From Mycolicibacterium holsaticum DSM 44478 = JCM 12374 (GTDB lineage Bacteria; Actinomycetota; Actinomycetes; Mycobacteriales; Mycobacteriaceae), in assembly GCF_019645835.1 (NCBI RefSeq), contig NZ_CP080998.1, positions 1,302,001 to 1,366,000 on the forward strand: a DNA stretch of 64,000 nucleotides, given 5' to 3'. Shown here piece by piece: positions 53,709 through 63,990 of this stretch. A model generated the notes under the pieces. The model searched no databases and was not told the origin of the DNA. It saw nothing but the letters and a program-made list of their open reading frames with translations. Position numbers and translations under genes: made by a program. Numbering within the stretch: position 1 is the stretch's first letter; the number at the start of each line of letters is the position of its first letter.

Positions 53709-54500
53709 ATGCCAACCACACCAGGGTCGGAGACCGTATTGCCCATGGACGACGGCACACGCTGGCATTCCGGGAATAACGACGGCGATTTTCGCGTTTC
53801 CGCCGACATCGAGCCGTCGATCCGTGATGGCGGCTGTGACCAGGAGGATCTGACGATTTCAACTGCCCCTAGCGCCCCGGTTTCGATGGCCCACCTCGAG
53901 CAGTACACGGATGGGACCTGGGTTGAGCCGTCCGACGAGTTGACCGGCACCGCGGTGTTCGACGCCACCGGTGACAAGTCGACCATGCCGTCGTGGGACG
54001 AGTTGGTGCGTCAGCACGCCGACCGGGTGTACCGCCTGGCCTACCGGCTCTCGGGCAACCAGCACGACGCCGAGGACCTGACCCAGGAGACCTTCATCCG
54101 CGTCTTCCGGTCCGTGCAGAACTACCAGCCCGGCACGTTCGAGGGCTGGCTGCACCGCATCACCACGAACCTGTTTCTCGACATGGTCCGCAGGCGCGGC
54201 CGCATCCGGATGGAAGCGCTGCCCGAGGACTACGACCGGGTGCCCGCCGAGGACCCCAACCCCGAGCAGATCTACCACGACTCACGGTTGGGTCCTGACC
54301 TGCAGGCCGCGCTGGACTCGCTGCCGCCGGAGTTCCGCGCCGCGGTCGTCCTGTGCGATATCGAGGGCCTGTCCTACGAGGAGATCGGCGCGACGCTCGA
54401 CGTCAAGCTGGGCACCGTCCGCAGCCGCATCCACCGCGGTCGCCAGGCATTGCGCGAGTATTTGGCCAAGCACAGCGACGAGACGGCAAAAACAGCCTGA
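53709..54500 (+). CDS. sigE: ECF sigma factor SigE
   Basis: Extracytoplasmic-function sigma factor for envelope, heat and oxidative stress. 263 residues. Region 2 ([20 protein letters not shown], then [15 protein letters not shown]) spans about residues 97-160; region 4 ([19 protein letters not shown], then [18 protein letters not shown]) about 198-255. The unusually long 90-residue N-terminal extension allows several start codons (ATG 53709, 53745 and 53886 are in frame), as reported for M. tuberculosis SigE. rseA, htrA and tatB follow in the same order as Rv1221-Rv1224. Confidence 0.97.
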   Translation: MPTTPGSETVLPMDDGTRWHSGNNDGDFRVSADIEPSIRDGGCDQEDLTISTAPSAPVSMAHLEQYTDGTWVEPSDELTGTAVFDATGDKSTMPSWDELVRQHADRVYRLAYRLSGNQHDAEDLTQETFIRVFRSVQNYQPGTFEGWLHRITTNLFLDMVRRRGRIRMEALPEDYDRVPAEDPNPEQIYHDSRLGPDLQAALDSLPPEFRAAVVLCDIEGLSYEEIGATLDVKLGTVRSRIHRGRQALREYLAKHSDETAKTA

Positions 54501-54589
54501 CCTTTGCAGGTCTTGGCGCACGCGCCGCGCTACATTCGAGTAAGCACCGGCAGTAAGCAGCGACAGTGCGAAACGAGAGGAGCTCGGTG

Positions 54590-54985
54590 ATGGTCGACCG
54601 GGGACATGTGTTCCGTCGGGCGTTTTCCTGGCTGCCTTCTCAGTTCGCCTCGCAGAGCGACGCACCGGTCGGCCCGCGCCAGTTCAGCTCCACCGAGCAC
54701 CTCTCCACCGAGGCCATCGCGGCCTTCGTCGACGGGGAACTGCGGATGAACGCCCACCTGCGCGCGGCCAGCCACATGTCGATGTGTCCGCAGTGCGCGG
54801 CCGAGATCGACGCCCAGCGTCAGGCCCGCGCGGCGTTGCGGGAGTCGTGCCCCATCGTCGTCCCGACGGAGTTGTTGGGCCTGTTATCGGAGATCCCCCA
54901 CCATGCGTCGCCGCAGCCGCCCGCCGAGGCGGACCCACCAGAGTTTGCTGAGGGCGTGACGCGATCACGGCGTAAACGCCGGTAG
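54590..54985 (+). CDS. rseA: Anti-sigma factor RseA (zinc-associated)
   Basis: 131 residues. Zinc-associated anti-sigma motif HMSMCPQC (H-x3-C-x2-C, about residues 63-70), preceded by a helical STEAIAAFVDGELRM segment. It binds SigE and is released when cysteines are oxidised or, after phosphorylation by PknB in M. tuberculosis, degraded by ClpC1P2. No membrane helix, so soluble. AGGAG lies seven bases before ATG 54590; GTG 54587 is one codon upstream. Located 89 bp after sigE. Confidence 0.95.
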   Translation: MVDRGHVFRRAFSWLPSQFASQSDAPVGPRQFSSTEHLSTEAIAAFVDGELRMNAHLRAASHMSMCPQCAAEIDAQRQARAALRESCPIVVPTELLGLLSEIPHHASPQPPAEADPPEFAEGVTRSRRKRR

Positions 54986-54990
54986 GGTAG

Positions 54991-56544
<1,554 letters not shown>

Positions 56545-56545
56545 C

Positions 56546-56959
56546 ATGTTCGCCAACGTCGGCTGGGGCGAGATGCTGATCCTGGTCATCGCCGGTCTGG
56601 TGATCCTCGGGCCCGAACGGCTGCCCGGCGCGATCCGCTGGACGTCGACGGCGCTGCGCCAGGCGCGCGACTACATCAGCGGCGCCACCAGCCAGTTGCG
56701 CGAAGACCTCGGGCCGGAGTTCGACGATCTGCGCGAGCCGCTGGGCGAGCTGAACAAGCTGCGCGGTATGACGCCGCGCGCCGCGCTCACCAAACACCTG
56801 CTCGACGGCGATGATTCGATCTTCACGGGCAGATTCGACGGCCCCCGGGTCGACAAGCCGGTGAGCTCACCGGCGCCCACCCCGCAGGTGGCGCCCCCCT
56901 CGGCCGGCGCCCCACCGCAACCGCCCGCGGTGACGCCGTTCGACACCGACGCCACCTGA
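56546..56959 (+). CDS. tatB: Twin-arginine translocase subunit TatB
   Basis: 137 residues. One N-terminal membrane helix preceded by FANVGWGEM and followed by the hinge [13 protein letters not shown], then an amphipathic helix, and a Pro-rich C-terminus ([18 protein letters not shown]). It forms the substrate-receptor complex with TatC for folded proteins. Starts one base after the htrA stop, so in the same message. Rv1224. Confidence 0.96.
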   Translation: MFANVGWGEMLILVIAGLVILGPERLPGAIRWTSTALRQARDYISGATSQLREDLGPEFDDLREPLGELNKLRGMTPRAALTKHLLDGDDSIFTGRFDGPRVDKPVSSPAPTPQVAPPSAGAPPQPPAVTPFDTDAT

Positions 56960-56966
56960 GCGCGCG

Positions 56967-57614
56967 TCAGATGACGTAGTTCTCGTCCCCGGTCGGATAT
57001 CCACCACCGTTGGTGGCGATGTGGACGTGGTCGAAGTGGTTGGCGGTTTCGTTGCCGTAGTCCGCGGTCCAGCTCGGCGCGCCGACGCCCGGGTAGAAGC
57101 CCTGCCGCCAGATCACGTGGATGACGCCCCATCGTTGCGCGTTCGCCAACGCGAACCCGGCGATCTGGTTGCCGAGCTCGATGCCCTTCTCGCTGCCGTG
57201 GTTGGGGATCATCACGTCGATGGCCAACCCGTTGGGATGCCACTTCAGCGGATCCTGGCGGTATCCGCCGATCGTGGTGATCTCCGGGAACAGCACGCTC
57301 AGCGCGCGGGCCACCCGGATGGTGTTGACCTGCAGGCCGTTTTCGGGCGCGACGCCCGGCGGCAACTGGAACGGGACCGCGGCGGTGGCCACCGGCGCGC
57401 TTGCCGCCATCAGCTCGGCCTCGGTGGGGGTGCGGATCGGCGGCGCATCGGCGGGTTTGGCCACCTGCCCGGCCGGGACGGGTGCTGCCGGGGGTTTCGG
57501 CGCGGGCTCGGCGGTCTGGGCGTAGAACAGGCCGGCGGCCAGGGCGATAGAGGCGACCAGCGCCAACCACCGGCCACGGCCGCTGGCTAACCGGTCTTCA
57601 CGCACGAACAGCAC
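56967..57614 (-). CDS. Secreted protein with ARB_07466/M15-like C-terminal domain
   Basis: 215 residues. A membrane anchor (LALVASIALAAGLFYAQT, residues 17-34), a Pro/Ala linker and a C-terminal domain with HPNGLAIDVMIP and HFDHVHIA. The His-x6-Asp and His-x-His spacing recalls LAS/M15 peptidoglycan peptidases, but the glutamate-tryptophan of true VanY is absent. This domain occurs at the end of many mycobacterial wall hydrolases. A role in binding or cutting peptidoglycan is inferred. It converges on tatB, 7 bp apart. Confidence 0.7.
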   Translation of the reverse strand: MLFVREDRLASGRGRWLALVASIALAAGLFYAQTAEPAPKPPAAPVPAGQVAKPADAPPIRTPTEAELMAASAPVATAAVPFQLPPGVAPENGLQVNTIRVARALSVLFPEITTIGGYRQDPLKWHPNGLAIDVMIPNHGSEKGIELGNQIAGFALANAQRWGVIHVIWRQGFYPGVGAPSWTADYGNETANHFDHVHIATNGGGYPTGDENYVI

Positions 57615-57668
57615 TGTAACGCCGCATTCAACGGCCCGTGGCGATCTTCGCCATCGGACACGCGACCG

Positions 57669-58808
57669 TTATTGTCGGCCGGCGGGATCAAGACCCAGCG
57701 ACATGCCGGCCAGGCCGCGTTTGCGGCTCGACAGCGCGTCGGCGACGTTGCGCAGCTCCTTGCCGGCAGCGGAGTCCGGCGCCGAAAGCACCAGCGGCAC
57801 ACCGGAGTCGCCCGCGGTCACCAGCGCGGGGTCCAGCGGCACCTGACCCAGCAGCGGCACATCGGCGCCGACAGCCCGCGACAGCCGCTCGGCCACCTGC
57901 TTGCCGCCGCCCTCGCCGAAGAGCTGCATGGTGGTGCCGTCGGGCAGCAACAGCCCGGACATGTTCTCCACGACGCCGACGATGCGCTGCCGGGTCTGTA
58001 GCGCGATCGCCCCGGCGCGCTCGGCGACCTCGGCGGCCGCCAGCTGCGGGGTGGTGACCACCAGGATCTCCGCGCCCGGAATCAGCTGGGCCACCGAGAT
58101 GGCCACGTCCCCGGTGCCCGGGGGCAGGTCGAGCAGCAGCACATCCAGATCGCCCCAGTAGACGTCAGCCAGGAACTGCTGCAGCGCACGGTGCAGCATC
58201 GGCCCGCGCCACACCACCGGGGTGTTGCCCTGGGTGAACATCGCGATCGAGATCACCCGGACGTCGTGGGCCACCGGCGGCAGGATCATCGACTCGACCT
58301 GGGTCGGGCGGTCGGTGGTGCCCATCATCCGCGGTACGGAGTGGCCGTAGATGTCGGCGTCGAGCACACCGACCGAGAGCCCGCGCGCGGCCATGGCCGC
58401 GGCGATGTTGACCGTGACGCTGGACTTGCCGACCCCGCCCTTACCGGAGGCCACGGCGTAGACCCGGGTCAGCGAGCCCGGCTGCGCGAACGGGATGACG
58501 GGCTCGCGCGAATCGCCGCGCAGTTGCTTGCGCAGTTCGCTGCGCTGCTCGTCGCTCATCACGTCGAGGCTGACCTTGACTGCGCCGGTGCCGGGGACGT
58601 CGGAGACCGCGCGACGGACCTCTTCGGAGATCTCGGTTTTCTTCGGACACGCGGCCGTCGTCAGATACACCTCGACGTGTACGCCGCCGTCGGCTTCGAC
58701 GGTGACGTTCTTCACCATGCCGAGCTCGGTGATCGGCCGCCGAAGTTCGGGGTCGATCACCTTGGTCAGCGCGGCACGGACCGCAGTTTCACGCTCAGAT
58801 TCCGACAT
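57669..58808 (-). CDS. mrp: Mrp/ApbC-type Fe-S cluster carrier ATPase
   Basis: 379 residues. An N-terminal DUF59/MIP18 domain (residues 1-80, TTAACPKKTEIS with its single Cys) and a P-loop NTPase with the deviant Walker A GKGGVGKSSV (residues 121-130). It carries Fe-S clusters to target proteins. The C-terminal CxxC of classic ApbC is missing: ENMSGLLLPDGTT stands where ENMS-x-CPxC is expected, so cluster ligands differ. Equivalent to Rv1229c. Starts 34 bp from the stop of the upstream transglycosylase gene. Confidence 0.9.
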   Translation of the reverse strand: MSESERETAVRAALTKVIDPELRRPITELGMVKNVTVEADGGVHVEVYLTTAACPKKTEISEEVRRAVSDVPGTGAVKVSLDVMSDEQRSELRKQLRGDSREPVIPFAQPGSLTRVYAVASGKGGVGKSSVTVNIAAAMAARGLSVGVLDADIYGHSVPRMMGTTDRPTQVESMILPPVAHDVRVISIAMFTQGNTPVVWRGPMLHRALQQFLADVYWGDLDVLLLDLPPGTGDVAISVAQLIPGAEILVVTTPQLAAAEVAERAGAIALQTRQRIVGVVENMSGLLLPDGTTMQLFGEGGGKQVAERLSRAVGADVPLLGQVPLDPALVTAGDSGVPLVLSAPDSAAGKELRNVADALSSRKRGLAGMSLGLDPAGRQ

Positions 58809-58842
58809 CGCCTTCGAGTCTAGGCCGACCCGAAAACGGTGC

Positions 58843-60261
58843 TTAAGCCACCGGCCCCGGCGCAGGCCCGGCAGGCGCGCCGACGGGTCCGGGAGCCGGC
58901 CCAGGCGGCGGTCCCGGCGCGGGCGGCAGCGGACCGATCGGTGCCGGCGGGCCCGGCGGTGGCGGCGGGCCCAGCAGTGGCGGTCCGGGCGGCAGCATCG
59001 GCTGCGCCTGGGCGGGCGCACCGAGCGCGGGCTGCAACGGAGGCGGCGGAACGTTGTCCTCGATGCAGAACACCGCGCACTCGGGCTCAGGCTTCTGCTG
59101 CATCCACGGCGGCACCCATGGTGGCGGCGCGGGCGCCTGCGGTGTCGGGGCGAGTTGGGGCACCGGCCCCGGCAGCGGTCCGAGCCGCTGGCCGGGAGCG
59201 AAGCCCGGCACGCCGGAGATCTGGTTGGCCACGCCGTCACGCTGCAGCAGCGACATCAGCGCCATCGGGTCGCCCTCGGGCAGCGCCAGCGCGTTGATCG
59301 GCAGCCCCGGCCCCAGCCCTTCGTAGTTTTCCAGGTGCTCGAGGTGCTTATCGCCCAGCGCGGGCACCGAACCGGTGATCGGCGGCAGATCCATCGGGAC
59401 GACGCCGGTGGCGTAGGCCGCGGCCCAGCCCAGCACGTTGCGGGCGTAGGCCACCGAGTTGTTGTAGCGCAGGATCGCGGCCATCACGTGGGACTGGTCG
59501 CGCAGGTTCATCCCGCCGCTGCACAGGTAACGCGCGGCGGCCAGGGTCGAGTCGAACAGGTTCTGCACCTCGGCCTTACCGTCGCCGTCACCGTCGGAGG
59601 CATAGCGCGACCAGGTGCCCGGCAGGAACTGCATCGGGCCCATCGCGCGGGCATAGGTGACGCGGTCGGCCACCCGGCTCTGCACGATGACCTCGTTACC
59701 GGGCAGGGTGCCGTCCAGCGTGGGGCCGTAGATCGGCCGGACCGCGGTGCCGCTGGCATCGGTGGCGCCGCCGTTGGCGTGCATCGACTCGATGCGGCCG
59801 ATACCGGCCAGCAGGTTCCAGCTGACACCGCAGGTGGGTTGCGCGGCGGCCATCATGCGTTCGGCATTGCGGTACGCCGATAACGCCATGGCCGGAATCC
59901 CCAGCGCCCCTGGTGAGTTCACCACGGCAGCGGGCGGCGGTGAGGACGCCGAGGTGGAGGCGATGTGGAACGGGGTCGGCGCTTTGGTGACCGCGACGAC
60001 GGACGGGCCGGTGTGGTTCTGCGGTGAGGGTTCGACGGCGGCCAGCGGCGTCACCGCCGCGTCGCGCACCTGCGTACGCGTCGACTGCGCCGACGCGCCG
60101 ACGCTGCCCGCCAGCACGACGGGGGTGATGATGGCGATCGCCATGCCCGCCCGTACCCGGGGCGGGGACAGCACGTCGTGCACACGTGGGCCCGGCTTGG
60201 CAAGCACGCGCCCTGCTCGGCGCCGCACGGCTTTGAGGGCGGCGACTCCCCTTATGTGCAC
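58843..60261 (-). CDS. Lytic murein transglycosylase (Rv1230c)
   Basis: 472 residues from GTG 60261. A membrane-anchor or signal segment at residues 40-58 (AIAIITPVVLAGSVGASA), an MltB-like lysozyme domain (about residues 120-310) and a long Pro-rich tail. The catalytic glutamate is in LLAGIGRIESMHA (E158); DGDGDGKAEVQNLFDS resembles a Ca-binding loop. It cleaves glycan strands to 1,6-anhydro ends and may act in wall remodelling and division. The C-terminal 110 residues are Pro/Gly repeats and likely a disordered spacer. Confidence 0.88.
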   Translation of the reverse strand: MHIRGVAALKAVRRRAGRVLAKPGPRVHDVLSPPRVRAGMAIAIITPVVLAGSVGASAQSTRTQVRDAAVTPLAAVEPSPQNHTGPSVVAVTKAPTPFHIASTSASSPPPAAVVNSPGALGIPAMALSAYRNAERMMAAAQPTCGVSWNLLAGIGRIESMHANGGATDASGTAVRPIYGPTLDGTLPGNEVIVQSRVADRVTYARAMGPMQFLPGTWSRYASDGDGDGKAEVQNLFDSTLAAARYLCSGGMNLRDQSHVMAAILRYNNSVAYARNVLGWAAAYATGVVPMDLPPITGSVPALGDKHLEHLENYEGLGPGLPINALALPEGDPMALMSLLQRDGVANQISGVPGFAPGQRLGPLPGPVPQLAPTPQAPAPPPWVPPWMQQKPEPECAVFCIEDNVPPPPLQPALGAPAQAQPMLPPGPPLLGPPPPPGPPAPIGPLPPAPGPPPGPAPGPVGAPAGPAPGPVA

Positions 60262-60376
60262 TCAACCGTCCTTGGTCTGCGATCGCTTGTGAACCAGGTC
60301 ACCATACCTAGTCGATTACGGAAGTGTTACAGCAATGGCGTTAGCCGGTGCAAGCGTTATTTTCCGTACCCGCCGC

Positions 60377-60898
60377 TCACCGCCCGCCCAGACCGGTGTC
60401 GTCATCGTTCCCGCTGGCGGCCGGTTGCTGTGGTCGGCTGAGCAGGTCGCGCAGTTCGTCGAGTTCACGGCGCAGATAGTCGCGGGTGGCGACCTCACCG
60501 ACCGCCAACCGCAGAGCGGCCAGCTCACGGGCCAGGTATTCGGTGTCGGCCTTGGTCTGCAGGGCGCGGCGACGGTCTTCGTCGAGGGACACGCGGTCGC
60601 GGTTCTCCTGCCGGTTCTGTGCCAGCAGGATCAGCGGCGCGGCGTATGCGGCCTGCGTCGAGAACGCGAGGTTGAGCAGAATGAACGGATACGGGTCCCA
60701 GCGCAAGCTGACAGCAAACAAATTCAGGATGATCCAGACGATCACGAGGATGGTCTGCCATGCCAGATACCGCCCGGTGCCCAGGAACCGGGCGATCGAC
60801 TCGCTGACCCGCCCGACCGCCTCGGGGTCGTAGGTGAAGCCGAACCGGCGCGACGTCAGCGGTGTGTCCAGGCGGCCCCGGGGCGACGGCTCGGTCAT
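60377..60898 (-). CDS. DUF1003 membrane protein (Rv1231c)
   Basis: 173 residues with two transmembrane helices (AWQTILVIVWIILNLFAV and PFILLNLAFSTQAAYAAPL, residues 46-95) between a soluble N-terminus and a C-terminal coiled coil (ENRDRVSLDEDRRRALQTK). The family is DUF1003. It is coupled (ATGA) to the MgtE-like gene upstream; that soluble protein and this membrane protein could form one unit. Function unknown. Confidence 0.85.
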   Translation of the reverse strand: MTEPSPRGRLDTPLTSRRFGFTYDPEAVGRVSESIARFLGTGRYLAWQTILVIVWIILNLFAVSLRWDPYPFILLNLAFSTQAAYAAPLILLAQNRQENRDRVSLDEDRRRALQTKADTEYLARELAALRLAVGEVATRDYLRRELDELRDLLSRPQQPAASGNDDDTGLGGR

Positions 60899-62187
60899 GA
60901 CGCCCCCTCGGCGCCGGAGAGCTCGGGCTCTTCGGTGTCGCGCCAGTCCTCGGGCAGCAGGTGGTCGAGGAGGTCGTCCACCGACACGGCGCCCAGCAGG
61001 TGGTTCTCGGGGTCCACGACCGGCCCGCACACCAGGTTGTACGCGGCGAAATACCGCGTCACCGCCGACAGCGAGTCCTCGGGCGCCAGGACCGGCAGAT
61101 CGGTGTCGATGATGCCGCTCACCAGGTCGGCCGGCGGCTCGCGCAGCAGCCGCTGCAGGTGCACACAGCCCAGGTAACGGCCGGTCGGGGTGGCCGTCGG
61201 CGGGCGCACCACGTACACCAGCGAGGCCAGCGCCGGGGTCAGATCGGGGTCACGGACCCGGGCCAGCGCCTCGGCGACGGTGGTGTCCGGGGCCAGCACG
61301 ACCGGTTCGGAGGTCATCAGCCCGCCCGCGGTGTTGGGTGAGTGCGACAGCAACCGCCGCACATCCTCGGAGTCCTCGGGATCCATGCGGCGCAGAAAGT
61401 GTTCGGCCTCCGACGGGTTCATCGCGCCCAGCAGGTCGGCGGCGTCGTCGGGGTCCATCGCCTCCAGCACCCGGGCGGACCGCTCGGCGGGCAGCCGTTT
61501 GACCACGTCGGTCTGGTCGTCCTCGGGCAGTTCCTGCAGCACGTCGGCCAGCCGTTCGTCGTCGAAGGCGTTGATCAGCTCATAGCGCCGCTTGGCGGGC
61601 AGTTCGCGGATCGCCTCGGCCACCTCGACCGCGCGTTGCCCCTCGAACTGCTCGAGCAACTGGGCGACGCCCTGGTCGGGCATCGCCAGGCCCGACGGCG
61701 TCAGACCGTGCACCCGGCGCCAGTCCACGACGTGCACATTGCTGCGCCGGCCCAGCCTGCGCTGCGGACGCACGGCCACCTTGGTGACGACCCAATCGCG
61801 GGTGCGCGTCTGCTCGATGCCCAGATCGACGACGATGACGTCGATTCCGGCCAGATGGGACAGCTCCGGGTCATCGACGCGGACCCGCGTTTCGATGATC
61901 TGGCCCAGCACCAGAACCTCGCCGGGGCGTTGGGCGAACCGGCGCAGCGAGACGCTGCCGGTCGCCAACGTCACCGCCCCCGGTTCGATCGACGTCACGC
62001 GCAGAATCGGAACGAAAATTCTTCGGCGGGTGAGCAATTCGACGACGAGGCCGAGCACCCGCGGTTGGTGGCGCACGATGCTGATGCTGACCACCACATC
62101 GCGGACGCGGCCGATGGATTCACCGTCGGGGCCCAGTACCACCAGCCCCGCTAGCCGGGCCGCATAGACCCTGTTCACCGCCGCCAT
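60895..62187 (-). CDS. MgtE-like soluble protein: PRC-barrel, MgtE N-domain, CBS pair (Rv1232c)
   Basis: 430 residues. Residues 1-160 contain a PRC-barrel-like part (LGPDGESIGRVRDVVV). About 175-290 are MgtE_N superhelix repeats (LPEDDQTDVVKRLPAERSA, DPDDAADLLGAMNPSEAEHF). About 300-410 are two CBS domains. The membrane half of MgtE magnesium channels is absent. The protein may sense Mg2+ or nucleotides and control a partner; the ATGA-coupled DUF1003 membrane protein is the obvious candidate. Conserved in mycobacteria. Confidence 0.88.
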   Translation of the reverse strand: MAAVNRVYAARLAGLVVLGPDGESIGRVRDVVVSISIVRHQPRVLGLVVELLTRRRIFVPILRVTSIEPGAVTLATGSVSLRRFAQRPGEVLVLGQIIETRVRVDDPELSHLAGIDVIVVDLGIEQTRTRDWVVTKVAVRPQRRLGRRSNVHVVDWRRVHGLTPSGLAMPDQGVAQLLEQFEGQRAVEVAEAIRELPAKRRYELINAFDDERLADVLQELPEDDQTDVVKRLPAERSARVLEAMDPDDAADLLGAMNPSEAEHFLRRMDPEDSEDVRRLLSHSPNTAGGLMTSEPVVLAPDTTVAEALARVRDPDLTPALASLVYVVRPPTATPTGRYLGCVHLQRLLREPPADLVSGIIDTDLPVLAPEDSLSAVTRYFAAYNLVCGPVVDPENHLLGAVSVDDLLDHLLPEDWRDTEEPELSGAEGAS

Positions 62188-62206
62188 GAATCAAAGGGTA
62201 GAGAGT

Positions 62207-63181
62207 GTGGTTGTGGAAAACCGGTATCGACCCCGTAGAACTGTGCTTTCCGTTCCCGGCAGCAGCGCCAAGATGATCGAGAAGGCGAAGTCACTTCCCG
62301 CCGACGAGGTGTTCCTGGACCTGGAGGACGCCGTGGCACCCGACGCCAAGGCCCAGGCCCGCGGCGCCGTCGCGGCGGCCCTGGCCGAGCCTGGTTGGTC
62401 CAGCCAACTGCGCGGGGTGCGGGTCAACGACTGGACCACACCGTGGACCCACGCCGATCTCATCGAAGTGGTGTCGGCCGTCGCGTCGGCGCCGGACGCG
62501 TCACTGGACATCGTCGTGTTGCCCAAGGTGGCCGACGTTTCCCATATCCAGGCCCTGGATCTGCTGCTGAGCCAACTCGAGACGACGCACGGCCTGCCGG
62601 TCGGCGGCATCGGGATCGAGGCCCAGATCGAAAATGCGCAGGGGCTGACCAACATTGACGCAATCGCCGGCGCGCCGCGGGTGCAGGCACTCGTGCTGGG
62701 CCCGGCCGACATGGCGGCCAGCCTGAACATGCGCACCCTCGAGGTCGGCGAACAGCCCGAGGGCTACGACGTCGGCGATGCGCATCATCATGTGCTGATG
62801 CGGATCCTGGTCGCCGCACGGACCCACGGCGTCCTGGCCATCGACGGTCCGTACCTGAAGATTCGCGACATCGACGGGTTCCGTCGGGTGGCGGGCCGGT
62901 CGGCCGCGCTGGGTTATGACGGCAAGTGGGTGCTGCATCCCGACCAGATCGCCGCAGGCAACGAGATTTTCAGCCCGCGCCAAAAGGACTACGACCACGC
63001 CGAGTTGATCCTGGAGGCCTACGAATGGCACACCTCGCGCGCGGGCGGCGCCAGGGGCGCGGTGATGCTCGGCGACGAGATGATCGACGAAGCCAGCCGA
63101 AAGATGGCATTGGTGATCGCAGGTAAGGGCCGCGCGGCGGGCATGGAACGCATGGAGTCGCCGTTTCAGCCGCCGTCCTGA
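62207..63181 (+). CDS. CitE/HpcH-type lyase (malyl-CoA or citramalyl-CoA lyase-like)
   Basis: 324 residues, TIM barrel of the HpcH/HpaI-CitE family. Motifs: LSVPGSS (residues 15-21), FLDLEDAVAPDAK with metal Glu/Asp (38-50), IGIEAQIENAQG and VLGPADMAASL, and the C-terminal GKWVLHPDQI for CoA. Such enzymes cleave malyl-, citramalyl- or beta-methylmalyl-CoA. I chose GTG 62207 because AAAGG lies nine bases upstream; ATG 62186 would overlap the divergent MgtE-like start codon. The substrate cannot be assigned. Upstream 20 bp are shared with the divergent gene. Confidence 0.85.
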   Translation: MVVENRYRPRRTVLSVPGSSAKMIEKAKSLPADEVFLDLEDAVAPDAKAQARGAVAAALAEPGWSSQLRGVRVNDWTTPWTHADLIEVVSAVASAPDASLDIVVLPKVADVSHIQALDLLLSQLETTHGLPVGGIGIEAQIENAQGLTNIDAIAGAPRVQALVLGPADMAASLNMRTLEVGEQPEGYDVGDAHHHVLMRILVAARTHGVLAIDGPYLKIRDIDGFRRVAGRSAALGYDGKWVLHPDQIAAGNEIFSPRQKDYDHAELILEAYEWHTSRAGGARGAVMLGDEMIDEASRKMALVIAGKGRAAGMERMESPFQPPS

Positions 63182-63191
63182 CGCGACGAGG

Positions 63192-63884
63192 TCAGGAGCT
63201 CAAGAAGGCGATGCCGGTGACCACGCTGATGAGGAATGTCAACGCACCGATGACGATGCCGGCGATGGCCATTCCGCGCCCGCCCTCACCGGAGGTCTTG
63301 ATCTGGTTGAGCGCGATGATCCCGAGCACGATGCCGATGATCGAGCCGATGCCGCACAGGAACGGAATCACGCCGATGACGGAGGCCACCAGGGAGCCGA
63401 TCGCCATCGAATTGACCTTCTGGCCGGGGGTGCCGTACGCACCGCCGTATCCGGGTGCCGGGTAGCCCGCTGGCCCGTATCCCGGCGGCGGCTGGCCATA
63501 TCCGGGCGGCGGGGGCCCGTAGCCCTGTGTGGGCGCCCCGTAGGGCGGCGCCGCGCCGTAGGGCGGCGGCGGGTATGACGGCGCGCCGAAGCCTGACGGA
63601 TCCGAGTACTGCGGCGGTGGCGGATAGCCCCCTGGCGGGGGATAGCCGGCGGGGTAGGACGTCGGGTCGTAGCTCGCCGGGGGCTGATACGGCCCGCCGG
63701 GCGGGCTGAACGCGGGCGGCGACGGGTAGCCGGGTTGGTCAGCGGCCTGCTCGCGGTGCGGTTGCGCTTCCGGCGGTGTTTCGGTCGACTGGTCCCGTGC
63801 CTGCTCGACTGGCGTCGGCTCGGACGCACCTCGGTTGGAATCGGATGGTGTCGTTTCTCCTGAGTCCTCGCCGGGATTTGTCAT
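63192..63884 (-). CDS. Pro/Tyr/Gly-rich membrane protein, DUF4190 type (Rv1233c)
   Basis: 230 residues. Residues 1-155 are low-complexity: an acidic beginning, then PPPGYGQPP-like repeats rich in Pro, Gly and Tyr. Residues 160-230 form two to three hydrophobic helices of the DUF4190 kind (GSLVASVIGVIPFLCGIGSI). The Pro-rich arm faces the cytoplasm or wall and probably binds other proteins. It converges on the CitE-type lyase gene, 10 bp apart. Function unknown. Confidence 0.78.
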   Translation of the reverse strand: MTNPGEDSGETTPSDSNRGASEPTPVEQARDQSTETPPEAQPHREQAADQPGYPSPPAFSPPGGPYQPPASYDPTSYPAGYPPPGGYPPPPQYSDPSGFGAPSYPPPPYGAAPPYGAPTQGYGPPPPGYGQPPPGYGPAGYPAPGYGGAYGTPGQKVNSMAIGSLVASVIGVIPFLCGIGSIIGIVLGIIALNQIKTSGEGGRGMAIAGIVIGALTFLISVVTGIAFLSS

Positions 63885-63990
63885 GCTTTTCAACCTAGCG
63901 CAAGTGCTGGGCACGATTGCGGCCGTTCAAGCGTTGATCCGGTTGGGAGAATCACCTGATCAGGCGCGTGATTAAGGAGATTGAATACCG

